DNA of 64,000 nucleotides from Bacillus rhizoplanae (GCF_917563915.1 NZ_CAKJTI010000004.1:62001-126000); one strand, 5' to 3'; positions 33,883-43,128 are shown, numbered from the stretch's first letter. The notes: generated by a model not told the origin, from the letters alone. Made by a program: numbers and translations.

Positions 33883-33950
33883 AAAAAAACTGCACCTCCA
33901 ATTGTTAGACTGTGTCTAACAATTGGGGTGCAATTCATTCTGCGGGGCTT

Positions 33951-34796
33951 TTAGTTTTCTAATCCAAGTGATTTATTATTACGATCGATTATGCGCTGTA
34001 AGTGATGTTCGTATAATGGTACCTCGTCTATTGTAAGCTGTGACGGTGTTAATTGTGGTGTAAAGTGCTGTAATGTTTGTAAAAGGCGCATCATCAAATC
34101 TTGTACGGTAATTTCTTTACCAAGTAGTTCTGATAAGGAAGCCATTGTACTTGGAATAATTTCAGGATAGGTAAACTTTGTTTTCTCTCCTTGAATGGCC
34201 AAGTTGTAAAAATCACGAACAAGTGCAGCTCGCTGTGAACCGCTATTTGTGGCACATAAATAAATTTGTACAGCAACGCCTCCACGAATGCGGCGCTGTG
34301 AAATACCAGCAAACTTTTTATCGTCAATGCTTAAATCATAGCTGCCAGGACAGTAAGAGCCGACGATTTCTTTTGCTTCAATATTGACATCATAATCTTT
34401 TAGCATTTCTTTAATTAAATGCCACATTGTATCATAGCCAAGATCGATATCAATGCCTTTTTCTGTTTCTTGGAATAGAAGAGAGACGTTCAGAACACCC
34501 TCATCTAGCACAACAGCGAGTCCGCCTGAATTGCGGACAATGACATTGAAACCTTTACTTTTTAAAAATTCAATTCCCTGCTTTAAATAAGGTAATCGTG
34601 TATCTTGAATGCCAAGAACAATTGTATTGTGATGAACCCAAGAGCGCATTGTTGCAGCAGATGTACCGTTTCCGACTGTTGTACATAACGTATCATCCAT
34701 TGCGAAAGACTGCAGCGCATGGAATTGCGGACCTAAGCTTGATTGGTCAACAATGCGCCACTCTGGTTGAGATAAAATCGAACGAGAATCGCTCAT
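33951..34796 (-). CDS. lipL: Octanoyl-[GcvH]:protein N-octanoyltransferase
   Basis: This 281-residue protein of the lipoate ligase fold has [20 protein letters not shown] and the catalytic cysteine in [16 protein letters not shown] (Cys149), followed by KFAGISQRR. In Bacillus, LipL moves octanoyl groups from the glycine cleavage H protein to E2 subunits by an acyl-thioester on this cysteine, a step of lipoate assembly. It is the first clear core gene to the right of the accessory region. A bcr repeat lies upstream of its start. Confidence 0.88.
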   Translation of the reverse strand: MSDSRSILSQPEWRIVDQSSLGPQFHALQSFAMDDTLCTTVGNGTSAATMRSWVHHNTIVLGIQDTRLPYLKQGIEFLKSKGFNVIVRNSGGLAVVLDEGVLNVSLLFQETEKGIDIDLGYDTMWHLIKEMLKDYDVNIEAKEIVGSYCPGSYDLSIDDKKFAGISQRRIRGGVAVQIYLCATNSGSQRAALVRDFYNLAIQGEKTKFTYPEIIPSTMASLSELLGKEITVQDLMMRLLQTLQHFTPQLTPSQLTIDEVPLYEHHLQRIIDRNNKSLGLEN

Positions 34797-34828
34797 GTAA
34801 ATAACCCCTTATCTATAAAATGACAATA

Positions 34829-34986
34829 TTTATCCCGCTATTCGCGGGCAGTAAGACCCCCACCTCAAGATTCAGAGAAAAGCGAAGAAGATAGGTGGGG
34901 GATAACTGCCCGTAAAAGCCCGATTGGGCGGGCTTTCCATCAGTGGGGGATGAAAAAAAACCCCACTGATGGAAGTTTCACTTTAT
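34829..34986. repeat. Full-length bcr1-type repeat (158 bp)
   Basis: It starts TTTATCCCGC and ends GGAAGTTTCACTTTAT, with TTTAT at both edges. It contains nested hairpins: CCCGC/GCGGG, GGGCAGT with ACTGCCC, CCCCCACCT with AGGTGGGGG, and CCATCAGTGGGG with CCCCACTGATGG. This is the group-specific bcr1 element of Bacillus cereus group genomes and the most complete copy in the window. Confidence 0.9.
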
Positions 34987-35181
34987 TATAGCAAAAAAGA
35001 GAGAGTAGAGAGGAAGGTTGTGAAGAAGAACCTGAAAGGATGAAAAAATCTAGAAAAAACTAGAGTTAAAAGAAAATCTGAAAAAAGAGAGTTATCCCGA
35101 TGTACGTAGAGAATCTAAGATGGAAGAATTTTAAACGGTGAATGAAACCATAATAAAAAGGATGCTATCATAGCATCCTTT

Positions 35182-35907
35182 TCATTCCGCAATCTTTTCT
35201 AGATTTCCGTTTCGATCCATGCGAAACGAGGTTTGTGTACGCTCTTCGTCGTCCATTAATGCAAGTTTACGCGCACGGTTCATAATTTTCATCAGCGTCT
35301 CGTAATCTTCCTGAACTGTAGTTGATTGCTGTTCTAGTTTTTCCACTTTCGTTTCTAATTCAGCATTTCTTCGCATATACTCGGCAATTTCTTGTTTCAA
35401 TCTCTCATTCTCTCTTTCAAGCGCGGATACTTTTACATTAGAAGTTCCGAGTGACTGTAGAAAATGGATAACGTCGTGCATAGCAATGGAAGAAGTTGTT
35501 GACGTTACTTGTGCAGTTTGAACAGGTTGAACAGTTTGAACAGTTTGAACAGTTTGAACAGGTTGAGCAGTTTGAATAGGTTGTTCAATTTCGATAGCTA
35601 TATTTTCATCAGTTGTTACAGTAGATGAAATCGGCGGTGTATATAGAAGGCGTTTTTTCGCCTGTTCGCCGCCATTTGCACGCATTTTATCTTTACGATG
35701 CTTTTTCGCAAGTTGTAATGCTTGATCGTAACTATAGCGCACCACAGCATTCCAACGAAATCCACAAGCTGCTGAGGTACGATTTAATTTATCGCCAACT
35801 TCTTCAAAGGCGTTTAATTGTGTACTTCCTTCGCGAACGTGGCGCAAAACGGTTTCAGCAAGAAGTAAATCATCTTCTTCAGTCCAAGCATCTTGTCTTA
35901 CTTTCAT
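35182..35907 (-). CDS. rsfA: RsfA family prespore-specific transcriptional regulator
   Basis: This protein of 241 residues starts at the ATG at 35907, with GGGAGATG upstream. The N terminus is the Myb-like RsfA domain (RQDAWTEEDDLLLAETVLRH, then NRTSAACGFRWNAVVRYSY). A Gln, Val, Thr and Pro linker near residues 105-135 is coded by a short tandem repeat, and a coiled coil follows (EREN to QQSTTVQED). RsfA adjusts sigma-F-dependent expression in the forespore of B. subtilis. Its presence marks the organism as a spore former. Confidence 0.87.
   Translation of the reverse strand: MKVRQDAWTEEDDLLLAETVLRHVREGSTQLNAFEEVGDKLNRTSAACGFRWNAVVRYSYDQALQLAKKHRKDKMRANGGEQAKKRLLYTPPISSTVTTDENIAIEIEQPIQTAQPVQTVQTVQTVQPVQTAQVTSTTSSIAMHDVIHFLQSLGTSNVKVSALERENERLKQEIAEYMRRNAELETKVEKLEQQSTTVQEDYETLMKIMNRARKLALMDDEERTQTSFRMDRNGNLEKIAE
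35514..35582. repeat. 9-bp tandem repeat in rsfA
   Basis: About seven units of a CAGTTTGAA-type 9-mer encode a VQT/AQP-rich linker. The unit is a multiple of three bases, so copy-number change keeps the reading frame. It is a candidate variable-number locus. Confidence 0.82.
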
Positions 35908-36186
35908 AGATTCATCTCCCTTTCTTTTTATCAATATCTTATTTTTAGAATGGACAAAATAAACCCCTTTTATACAAAGCTTTTAAAATTATGGTAGATT
36001 TTGAGCGGAAGTGTGTTTGCAAGTTATATTTGCCGTGCGAAAAAGCGAGAGTATGTGATTGATTTGGCATGAAACCTAGCAGGAAGAAAACTTGCATCAC
36101 ATTGAAAAGAAAGGTAAAATACCATTTAGTGTTTATTGTTATATGTACTTGAGAAAAGTTTCAAAATAGAGGAAGTGTTATATAAA

Positions 36187-36411
36187 ATGGGAAACGAATT
36201 TCGTGTGTGTGATGATTGTCAGGCAACGAATATTAAGACGTTAGTACCGCGTTTAAAAAAAATAGATGAATGTGCGGATATTCAAATCGGATGCCAATCG
36301 TATTGCGGTCCTGGTCGTAAGAAATCATTTGCATTTGTAAATAACCGTCCAGTTGCAGCACCAAATGAAGATGAGTTAATTCAAAAAATTGAAGCAAAGT
36401 TAAACAAGTAA
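36187..36411 (+). CDS. yuzB: DUF1450 family protein (YuzB-like)
   Basis: This 74-residue protein starts at the ATG at 36187, after a GAGGAAGTG site; upstream in-frame starts lack one. It has the CDDCQATN and [20 protein letters not shown] cysteine pairs of DUF1450, a thioredoxin-like small protein family of Bacilli whose role is not known. It stands alone with its own terminator. The 250 bases before it hold no evident gene. Confidence 0.85.
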   Translation: MGNEFRVCDDCQATNIKTLVPRLKKIDECADIQIGCQSYCGPGRKKSFAFVNNRPVAAPNEDELIQKIEAKLNK

Positions 36412-36437
36412 AAAGATACGATGTCGTATCTTTTTTC
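36411..36437 (+). terminator. Terminator of the DUF1450 gene
   Basis: AAAAGATACGA and TCGTATCTTTTTT form an 11-base stem directly after the stop codon. Confidence 0.88.
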
Positions 36438-36552
36438 GTTTTTTTAAGGTGATTTGCTTTTTATACAGTAATATACAGTCTTTCATTTCTTTCTGTTTCG
36501 CCTTTCGTTTATAATAGAGATAAGAATGTATAATGGAGGGCGGTGAATTTTA

Positions 36553-37857
36553 ATGGCATATGTAAGTGACAAATTAGATGAAACGAAAGTGTTTAAAGAC
36601 CCAGTGCATAAGTATGTGCATGTGCGCGATCGCGTGATTTGGGATTTAATCGGGACGAAAGAGTTTCAACGTCTGCGCCGCATTAAGCAGCTAGGGACGA
36701 CATTTTTTACATTTCACGGTGCGGAGCATAGTCGCTTTACTCATTCATTAGGTGTCTATGAAATTATCCGCCGTATGATTGATGATGTGTTTGATGGAAG
36801 ACCAGATTGGAATGCTGAAGATCGTTTGCTGTGCTTATGTGCAGCACTCCTGCATGATGTAGGACATGGTCCTTTTTCGCATTCATTTGAAAAAGTATTT
36901 GAACTAAACCATGAAAAGTTTACACAAGAAATTATTGTAGGCGATACAGAAATTCACGATGTATTAAGCCGTGTTGATCGTGAGTTTCCACAAAAGGTAG
37001 CAGACGTCATTGCAAAAACATCTCATAATAAATTAGCAATTAGTATGATTTCTAGCCAAATTGATGCGGATCGTATGGACTATTTATTACGAGATGCGTA
37101 CTTTACAGGTGTGAAATATGGAAACTTTGATATGGAGCGGATTTTACGAGTAATGCGTCCATTTAATAATCAAGTTGTGATTAAATATAGCGGAATGCAT
37201 GCTGTAGAGCATTATATTATGAGCCGCTATCAAATGTACTGGCAAGTGTATTTTCACCCAGTAACGCGCAGTGCGGAAGTAATTTTAACGAAAATTTTGC
37301 ACAGGGCGAAAGCATTGCATGAACAATACTATACGTTTAAATATCATCCAGTGCATTTCTATTCTTTATTCGAAGGAGAAGTAACGGTAGAGGATTATTT
37401 AAAGTTAGACGAGAATGTGATGTATTATTACTTCCAAGTATGGCAAGACGAAGAGGATGCTATTTTAAGTGATTTATGCCGCCGTTTTATGAACCGTAAC
37501 TTGTTCAAATGTGTAGATTTCACAGAAAAGCACGGGCTAAACAATTGGGTAGAATTAAATAGTTTATTTAAGAAAATTGGGCTTGATCCAGAATATTATT
37601 TAGTAGTAGATTCCACATCAGATCTGCCGTATGACTTTTACCGTGCAGGTGAAGAGGAAGAACGTTTGCCAATTTTACTGCTTATGCCGAATGGAGAGCT
37701 CCGTGAATTATCTCGTGAGTCGGATATTGTTGAGGCAATTACAGGTAAAAAGAGAACTGATCAAAAATTGTTCTATCCGCATGATTTACTGTATGAAGAC
37801 GGACGAAAAGGAAAAGTAAAAGAAAAGATTATTCGTTTATTAGAAGGGAAAGAGTAG
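36553..37857 (+). CDS. ywfO: HD-domain phosphohydrolase, YwfO type
   Basis: This 434-residue protein has the metal-binding HD core: RRIKQLGTTFFTFHGAEHSR near residue 37, LLHDVGHGPFSHSFE near 100, and SSQIDADRMDYLLRDAY near 172. These resemble dNTP triphosphohydrolases. YwfO-type enzymes are core Bacillus proteins that hydrolyse nucleotides, possibly dNTPs. GGAGGGCGG lies upstream of the ATG. It is convergent with the tautomerase gene across a shared hairpin. Confidence 0.87.
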   Translation: MAYVSDKLDETKVFKDPVHKYVHVRDRVIWDLIGTKEFQRLRRIKQLGTTFFTFHGAEHSRFTHSLGVYEIIRRMIDDVFDGRPDWNAEDRLLCLCAALLHDVGHGPFSHSFEKVFELNHEKFTQEIIVGDTEIHDVLSRVDREFPQKVADVIAKTSHNKLAISMISSQIDADRMDYLLRDAYFTGVKYGNFDMERILRVMRPFNNQVVIKYSGMHAVEHYIMSRYQMYWQVYFHPVTRSAEVILTKILHRAKALHEQYYTFKYHPVHFYSLFEGEVTVEDYLKLDENVMYYYFQVWQDEEDAILSDLCRRFMNRNLFKCVDFTEKHGLNNWVELNSLFKKIGLDPEYYLVVDSTSDLPYDFYRAGEEEERLPILLLMPNGELRELSRESDIVEAITGKKRTDQKLFYPHDLLYEDGRKGKVKEKIIRLLEGKE

Positions 37858-37882
37858 GAGAAGCAGCCGGGCTGCTTCTCCT
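37856..37882. terminator. Bidirectional terminator between ywfO and the tautomerase gene
   Basis: AGGAGAAGCAGCC and GGCTGCTTCTCCT form a 13-base perfect palindromic stem with almost no loop, starting in the last codon of ywfO. Confidence 0.82.
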
Positions 37883-37892
37883 GTATCAAATA

Positions 37893-38081
37893 TTATTCTT
37901 GGTCGCTTAAGCGTTTTCCGCCGACTGCGTAATGGTTTTTAGACATTTCTTCGATGAATACAACGATTTTGTCTTCTGGAGCACCAGTAGTTTCGCTTAC
38001 TGCAGCTGTTACTTTTTCAGCAAGGGCTTTCTTTTGCTCTTCTGTGCGACCTTCTAGCATTTTTACTGTTACGTATGGCAT
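37893..38081 (-). CDS. ywhB: 4-oxalocrotonate tautomerase family protein
   Basis: This protein of 62 residues starts at the ATG at 38081, giving MPYVTVKMLEGRTEEQKKAL. After Met removal the N-terminal proline is the catalytic base, as in all small tautomerases. The partner residues are in the region GAPEDKIVVFIEEMSKNHYAVGG. It catalyses keto-enol shifts of 2-oxo acids in vitro; the natural substrate in Bacillus is not known. AAAGGAG precedes the start. The position matches ywhB of B. subtilis. Confidence 0.9.
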   Translation of the reverse strand: MPYVTVKMLEGRTEEQKKALAEKVTAAVSETTGAPEDKIVVFIEEMSKNHYAVGGKRLSDQE

Positions 38082-38187
38082 ATGTATCGCTCCTTTTATG
38101 TAGATTACAGTACTATTATAACGGATTCTTGAAGAGAACAATCAGAAAAAGAAATTTTTTTTAACATAATGAAGAGGGAGAGGAAGT

Positions 38188-38862
38188 ATGGAACACTTTT
38201 TTGCATATCCGCTGCAACAATTACCGTTATTGGCAATGGCTGTTGTAATGGCGCTGTCGGTACACGAATTCGCACATGCTTATGTTGCGTATAAATTTGG
38301 AGATGATACAGCCAAAAGGCAAGGTCGTTTAACGTTATCTCCGCTGGCACATTTAGATATAATCGGGCTTATTGCTGTATTATTAATCGGATTTGGTTGG
38401 GCACGTCCAGTACCGGTCAATCCTTATAATTTTAAAAGACCACGTCTTGCTGGTATTCTTGTTTCAATTGCTGGGCCAATTAGTAACTTACTATTAGGAG
38501 CCCTTGGGCTTATTGCTTGGTATAGTTTGTTGAAATTTGGAATTATTGATGCAGTTCCAATAGCAGTAGGAGAAACACTATTTCAGTTCTTTCAAATTTT
38601 TATCGGGATTAATATAGTTTTATTTATTTTTAATTTGTTACCAATCCCGCCATTAGATGGTTACCGTGTTGTGGAAGATTTAGCACCGACAAATTTACGT
38701 GCGAAAATGACGCAATATGAAAAATACGGTTCAATCTTTTTATTAATTCTTGTGATTACACCGTTAGATCGATATACGATTCAGCCAATTTTCCAAGTCG
38801 TCATTCCGCATGTTTTAGGTATGCTGCATAGTATAATTGGACCATTATTTGGATTGTATTAG
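38188..38862 (+). CDS. ywhC: Site-2 protease family membrane metalloprotease (YwhC)
   Basis: This 224-residue multi-pass protein has the M50 zinc site HEFAH (LSVHEFAHAYVAYKFGDD) in its first helical pair and the second ligand motif NLLPIPPLDGYRVV near residue 150. About five to six membrane helices are visible. Proteases of this kind cut within membrane segments. YwhC is a short relative of SpoIVFB; its substrate is unknown. It is followed 21 bases later by ywhD. Confidence 0.87.
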   Translation: MEHFFAYPLQQLPLLAMAVVMALSVHEFAHAYVAYKFGDDTAKRQGRLTLSPLAHLDIIGLIAVLLIGFGWARPVPVNPYNFKRPRLAGILVSIAGPISNLLLGALGLIAWYSLLKFGIIDAVPIAVGETLFQFFQIFIGINIVLFIFNLLPIPPLDGYRVVEDLAPTNLRAKMTQYEKYGSIFLLILVITPLDRYTIQPIFQVVIPHVLGMLHSIIGPLFGLY

Positions 38863-38883
38863 AAGAGAAGGGGAGGCTTTCTT

Positions 38884-39393
38884 ATGGCAGAGAAAAAGAA
38901 ACAAATCGGTTTTAATATTATTAAAAATGACTCCACAGATGGACATGGCGGTTTTGGAGTTGGCGCATTAAGTCTAGAAAATATTTCTCCTGTTATTATT
39001 GATGTAACAGAAGGAACGGCAGTTGTTGATATTGGTGCGCTGCATGCACGCAGTGCTGTTGAAAAAGGAATTAAATTTTTAACTAATAAAGAAGAAGTAC
39101 CAAATGCAAAACCATATTGGCTCGTTTGGGTAACAATTGAGCGCACTGCAAACGGCGCATATTATGCCGGTGTAACTGCATGCGAAATGACAGTAGACCG
39201 TGAAATTCGCCGCGGCTATAAATCATTACCTGAGCATGTAAATAAAATGGACAAATCATTAAAACGTTACATCATGGTTGATCATATGGATGAACCTTCT
39301 AAAAAAGTGCTTGGTACGTTCTTAAAAGAACATAATGAGGAGCTATGGAATCTTTCTAGTGAGAAATTACGTAGTGAATTGTTAGGAGAGTAA
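38884..39393 (+). CDS. ywhD: YwhD family protein
   Basis: This 169-residue soluble protein (IGFNIIKNDSTDGHGGFGVG, then KPYWLVWVTIERT) belongs to the conserved YwhD family of Bacilli, whose function is unknown. It follows ywhC closely and ends in a strong terminator, so ywhC-ywhD is an operon, as in B. subtilis. Confidence 0.87.
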   Translation: MAEKKKQIGFNIIKNDSTDGHGGFGVGALSLENISPVIIDVTEGTAVVDIGALHARSAVEKGIKFLTNKEEVPNAKPYWLVWVTIERTANGAYYAGVTACEMTVDREIRRGYKSLPEHVNKMDKSLKRYIMVDHMDEPSKKVLGTFLKEHNEELWNLSSEKLRSELLGE

Positions 39394-39399
39394 TAGGAA

Positions 39400-39430
39400 A
39401 TCCCTTTCTTGGTGAAAGGGGTTTTTTTAT
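39400..39430 (+). terminator. Terminator of ywhC-ywhD
   Basis: CCCTTTC and GAAAGGG with a five-base loop are followed by GTTTTTTT, 8 bases past the ywhD stop. Confidence 0.85.
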
Positions 39431-39543
39431 TTGCTCTGAAATAGGTTTGTGGTGAAATATCAGTAACTGTATTTTATATGCAGGAAATAAAGAATCTTGT
39501 CAGAAGACATATTTTATAAAGAGTATGAGAGGGAGGATACATT

Positions 39544-40089
39544 TTGAAATTGAAGGGAAATAGTATTTTTGTGAAGATTCTTGAAGAGAGTGATGCAGAA
39601 AAATTGCTAGATTTGGAATTGAAAAACCGAGATTTTTTTCAACTGTATACAGCGTTACGAGAGGATGATTTTTATACGTTGGAAGGTCAACTGAATCGAA
39701 TTAGGGAGAACAAGGAAAAGAAAGATCTTGATCAGCTATACTCATTTGGTATTTACGTAATCGAAACAGAAGAACTAATTGGGAATATTACCTTGACAGA
39801 AGTACTACGCGGACCTTTACAAAGCTGCTTTATTGGATATGCCTTAGATAAAAATCATAATGGGAAAGGATATATGACAGAGGCTGTTAAGTTAGTAGTG
39901 TCTTACGCATTCGATGAGTTAAAGCTTCACCGAATTGAAGCGGGGGTTATGCCGCATAATATCGGATCGATAAAAGTTTTAGAGAAATCCGGTTTTCATA
40001 AAGAGGGCATTGCAAAGAAAAATGTAAAGATAAATGGAAGATGGGAAGACCATCAAGTGTTAGCCATCGTAAATGATAATGCTGAATAG
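39544..40089 (+). CDS. GNAT family acetyltransferase (RimJ/RimL-like)
   Basis: This 181-residue protein starts at a TTG after GGGAGG. It has the RimJ/RimL-type acetyl-CoA loop (DKNHNGKGYMTEAVKLVVSY) followed by FDELKLHRIEAGVMPHNIGS and KVLEKSGFHKEGIAKKNVKI. Members acetylate protein N termini or small amines; the target is unknown. It stands alone between ywhD and pbpG and is absent from the B. subtilis order as I recall it, so it may be a later addition. Confidence 0.83.
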   Translation: MKLKGNSIFVKILEESDAEKLLDLELKNRDFFQLYTALREDDFYTLEGQLNRIRENKEKKDLDQLYSFGIYVIETEELIGNITLTEVLRGPLQSCFIGYALDKNHNGKGYMTEAVKLVVSYAFDELKLHRIEAGVMPHNIGSIKVLEKSGFHKEGIAKKNVKINGRWEDHQVLAIVNDNAE

Positions 40090-40244
40090 GAGATAGTACT
40101 TATTTTGCGCTGTTTAAGAAAGAAAAGGGAGCAGAAGAATTACTGCGCCCTTTTGGAGATGCAATCTTTGAGTGATTTCATTACATTCATTACGTAAAAG
40201 TGTAATTGGTCCAACTGATCAAAGTTTCATTTTATAAGTTTTTG

Positions 40245-42302
40245 TTACCATGGGAAATATTTTTTCCACCAACTTGGTTTATTCTTCTCTTTGTCTTTTA
40301 GCACCGCCTCAAATTCGTCCTTTTCATCAATATGATCCATACAATATTCTGTTGGCTCAGTACCTTTTACAAAATACATTTTGACAGAAGTAGGACAACC
40401 TTTCGTTGCGATTTTCCCATTTTCAGGGTTAATGTTTAATGCGACAACATTGGCCGGCTTTTTAAAATCTTTTTTCGGGCTTTCCTCTAAATCTTGCTCC
40501 ATAATGGTTGCCCACATATTTTTCGCATAAGATTGCTCAGCGGGGTTAGAAATCGTCTTTTGTTTATCGTAGCCGACCCAAATACCTGTTATGAGCTGCG
40601 GTGTAAAGCCAATCATCCAACTATCTGTCTCAGTTGAACCTGATTTTCCAGCGTATGTGCGGGATAACTTTGGAATAAGGTTTTGTCCAGTGACAGAGGC
40701 GTAGCTGCTTAATTTTTTATTAAACATGCCTGTCATCATTTCTTCCATCACAAAGGCATTATTCTCATCAAGAATTTGTTTATTTTCTAAATGAGCATCA
40801 TATAAGATGTTTCCATCATGATCGACAACACGCCGAATAAATGTTGGTTTGACTTGTTTTCCGCCGTTAGCAAACATGCTGTAAGCATTTACCATTTCGA
40901 GCGGTTTTACAGGAGATGTTCCAAGCGCAAGTGATGGAACATCTTTTAATGCGCTTGTAATCCCAAATTGCTTCGCCGTTTTTACAAGTGATTTTTCACC
41001 TAAGAAAAGATGTGTTTTCACAGCGTACACATTATCAGAAACAGCAAGTGCTTGCATCATCGTTATAAAGTCATCTGCATAGTAGTTTTTATAATTCGCT
41101 GGGTTATATTTGGAAACACCATCACCTAATGTGAATACGGTATGCTCACTTTTTAAGCGAGTTGCTGGTGTAAAGCCTTGCTCAAGAGCGGCGTAATATA
41201 AAAACGGTTTAAATGTTGAACCTGGCTGCCGGTACGCTTGCGTTGCTCGGTTGAATTGACTCTTCTTATAATCACGTCCGCCAACAAGGGACATTACTTC
41301 GCCTGTTTTGGGATTCATGGATACAATAGCCGTTTCTATTTCTGTTGTACTTGGGATGGTTTCTTTTACTGTACTTTCCGCAATTGTTTGGAGCTTTGGA
41401 TCTAGCGTTGTATATACACGCAGGCCGCCGCGTCCTACTGTTTGTTCATCGAGACCAGCATCATTGATAAGAGAAGCTCGTACAGCATCTTGAAAATAAG
41501 GTGCCATTTCTGCTACTTCTTCTTTTTCAAGAGGAGCCAAGGTGAGTTGTTCTTTTTTGGCTGCTGCTGCTTCTTTCTTCGTGATATACCCCTGTTCTAC
41601 CATTTCACCTAAAATGAGAACTTGTCTTTCTTTGGCCCGATTTTCATGTAAGTAGGGAGAATACAAACTTGGGCCTTTTGGAATGCCAGCAAGCATACTT
41701 GCCTCGGCTAAATTTAAATCTTTGGCACTTTTATTAAAGTAGAGACGAGCTGCTGCTTCAATGCCATACGCACCATGCCCGTAGTAAATTGTATTTAAAT
41801 AACCTTGTAAAATATTGTTTTTATTGTAATTCACTTCTAGACGAACGGTGTACATTGCTTCTAACAATTTTCGTTTCCATGTTTTATCGTGATCCAAATA
41901 TAAATTTCGAGCGTATTGCTGCGTAATTGTACTTGCACCTTGTACTTTTGCCATCGCTTTGATGTCAGCAATTACTGCTCCGCCGATGCGCTTTACATCA
42001 AAACCATGATGTTTATAAAAGCGCTGATCTTCAATAGAAAGTGTCGCTTCTCTCACGTAAGGTGAAATATGGTCGAGTGACACATTATAGCGTTCCTGCG
42101 CGCCATGACTTTGCCCCATAACAGAGTCATCATTTGCATAAAAGATAGTGGTTTGCGGAACTGCAACAGGTGGCGGTCCTGCAATTTTTGCAACAAGTAA
42201 GATAGTGAAAATAGTAGAAACAAAGAAAATAACACATGATAACAGTGCAGTGAGGAAAAAGCGTATATATTTTGCTTGTTTTTCATTTGTTGTAGGTTCC
42301 AT
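40245..42302 (-). CDS. pbpG: Class A penicillin-binding protein, PbpG-like
   Basis: This 685-residue bifunctional cell-wall enzyme has a membrane anchor at residues ~12-38 and a glycosyltransferase domain with EDQRFYKHHGFD, GASTITQQYARNLYL and KRKLLEAMYTVRLE. Its transpeptidase domain has the active serine in GSTFKPFLYY, the SDN motif in LAVSDNVYAV, and KSGST. A short C-terminal tail includes a paired-cysteine segment. It makes and cross-links glycan strands. The place next to speE matches ywhE/pbpG, which in B. subtilis acts with pbpF during spore wall formation. Confidence 0.88.
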   Translation of the reverse strand: MEPTTNEKQAKYIRFFLTALLSCVIFFVSTIFTILLVAKIAGPPPVAVPQTTIFYANDDSVMGQSHGAQERYNVSLDHISPYVREATLSIEDQRFYKHHGFDVKRIGGAVIADIKAMAKVQGASTITQQYARNLYLDHDKTWKRKLLEAMYTVRLEVNYNKNNILQGYLNTIYYGHGAYGIEAAARLYFNKSAKDLNLAEASMLAGIPKGPSLYSPYLHENRAKERQVLILGEMVEQGYITKKEAAAAKKEQLTLAPLEKEEVAEMAPYFQDAVRASLINDAGLDEQTVGRGGLRVYTTLDPKLQTIAESTVKETIPSTTEIETAIVSMNPKTGEVMSLVGGRDYKKSQFNRATQAYRQPGSTFKPFLYYAALEQGFTPATRLKSEHTVFTLGDGVSKYNPANYKNYYADDFITMMQALAVSDNVYAVKTHLFLGEKSLVKTAKQFGITSALKDVPSLALGTSPVKPLEMVNAYSMFANGGKQVKPTFIRRVVDHDGNILYDAHLENKQILDENNAFVMEEMMTGMFNKKLSSYASVTGQNLIPKLSRTYAGKSGSTETDSWMIGFTPQLITGIWVGYDKQKTISNPAEQSYAKNMWATIMEQDLEESPKKDFKKPANVVALNINPENGKIATKGCPTSVKMYFVKGTEPTEYCMDHIDEKDEFEAVLKDKEKNKPSWWKKYFPW

Positions 42303-42363
42303 TTTTTGTCACCCCTCATAGCATACTTTTACTAGTATTGAGGGTTTTGGCTGTTTTTAAACT

Positions 42364-42394
42364 AAAAAAGAGCTTCTTATTAAGAAAGAAGCTC
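42364..42394 (-). terminator. Terminator of the glycerophosphodiesterase gene
   Basis: GAGCTTCTT and AAGAAGCTC form a stem followed on the minus strand by TTTTTTAG. The upstream arm contains the last codons and stop of the gene. Confidence 0.85.
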
Positions 42395-43105
42395 AAAAGC
42401 GCGTGTTGGCCAATCGGTAATGATTACATTGACGCCGTAATCTATCATCTTTTGTAAGTCTTTGTATTCATTAATTGTATAAGGGCGGAATATATATCCT
42501 TGCTGCTGAGCCGTTTGTACAAACTCTTTTGTAAGTAATTCAAATTTTGGATGAAGACCATTTGCCTGTCTTTTCTTTGCTTCAGCAATTGGATCGGCGA
42601 GCGGTTCATCGTATAAAATCGCGCGGGGAATCTCTGGTGCTAAAGCTGCAAGCAGGGCAACGGATTCATGATTAAACGAAGAAAATACAATTTGATTAGA
42701 TAGATGAAATTCGCGAACAAGGTTGACGACTTTTTCTTCTATAAGAGGATAACGAATAACATCTGTTTTTAATTCAATATTTAATTGCATTGTTGTTGTA
42801 GAAAGCCAAATAAGCACTTCGCGGAGCGTTGGGATTTTTGCTTCATGAAAAGAAGGATCTTTGTAACTGCCGGCATCGAGTGCTTGCAATTGCTGGACAG
42901 TTTGTTCATATACAAGACCTGTTCCATTTGTAGTTCGGTCCACAGTTTCATCGTGAATGACAACAATTTCGCCATCTTTTGATATATGTACATCAAGCTC
43001 GATGCCATGTGCACCGACACGCTCTGCCTCTTGAAAAGCAATCATTGTATTTTCTGGGTGTGTACTTCTTACACCGCGATGCGCAAAAATAAGTGGTTGT
43101 TTCAT
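42380..43105 (-). CDS. Glycerophosphodiester phosphodiesterase
   Basis: This 241-residue cytoplasmic enzyme has the GDPD signature: FAHRGVRSTHPENTMIAF with the catalytic His, GIELDVHISKDGEIVVIHDE with metal ligands and the second His, and QLNIELKTD. It splits glycerophosphodiesters to glycerol-3-phosphate and an alcohol. AAGGAG precedes the ATG. There is no signal peptide, so it acts on intracellular phospholipid breakdown products. A truncated bcr repeat lies upstream. Confidence 0.9.
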   Translation of the reverse strand: MKQPLIFAHRGVRSTHPENTMIAFQEAERVGAHGIELDVHISKDGEIVVIHDETVDRTTNGTGLVYEQTVQQLQALDAGSYKDPSFHEAKIPTLREVLIWLSTTTMQLNIELKTDVIRYPLIEEKVVNLVREFHLSNQIVFSSFNHESVALLAALAPEIPRAILYDEPLADPIAEAKKRQANGLHPKFELLTKEFVQTAQQQGYIFRPYTINEYKDLQKMIDYGVNVIITDWPTRAFELLS

Positions 43106-43128
43106 AACAAATTCTCCTTATGGTTCAT

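Larger units (their letters stand above)
32508..33932 (-). mobile_element. Intact IS3-family insertion sequence (1425 bp)
   Basis: The ends are imperfect inverted repeats: TGAACCC then GTTAGAC at the left, and GTCTAAC then GGGGTGCA at the right, with the TG and CA tips typical of the family. Two overlapping-frame genes (orfA and orfB) fill it on the minus strand. No target-site duplication is evident in the flanks, and one side cuts a cassette terminator. The element was probably involved in a deletion after insertion. Confidence 0.85.

Noticed and set aside
35514-35582. Possible CRISPR array because of short repeats
   Set aside because: The units are contiguous 9-mers inside a coding sequence, with no spacers and no cas genes. 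No CRISPR array was seen anywhere in the window.
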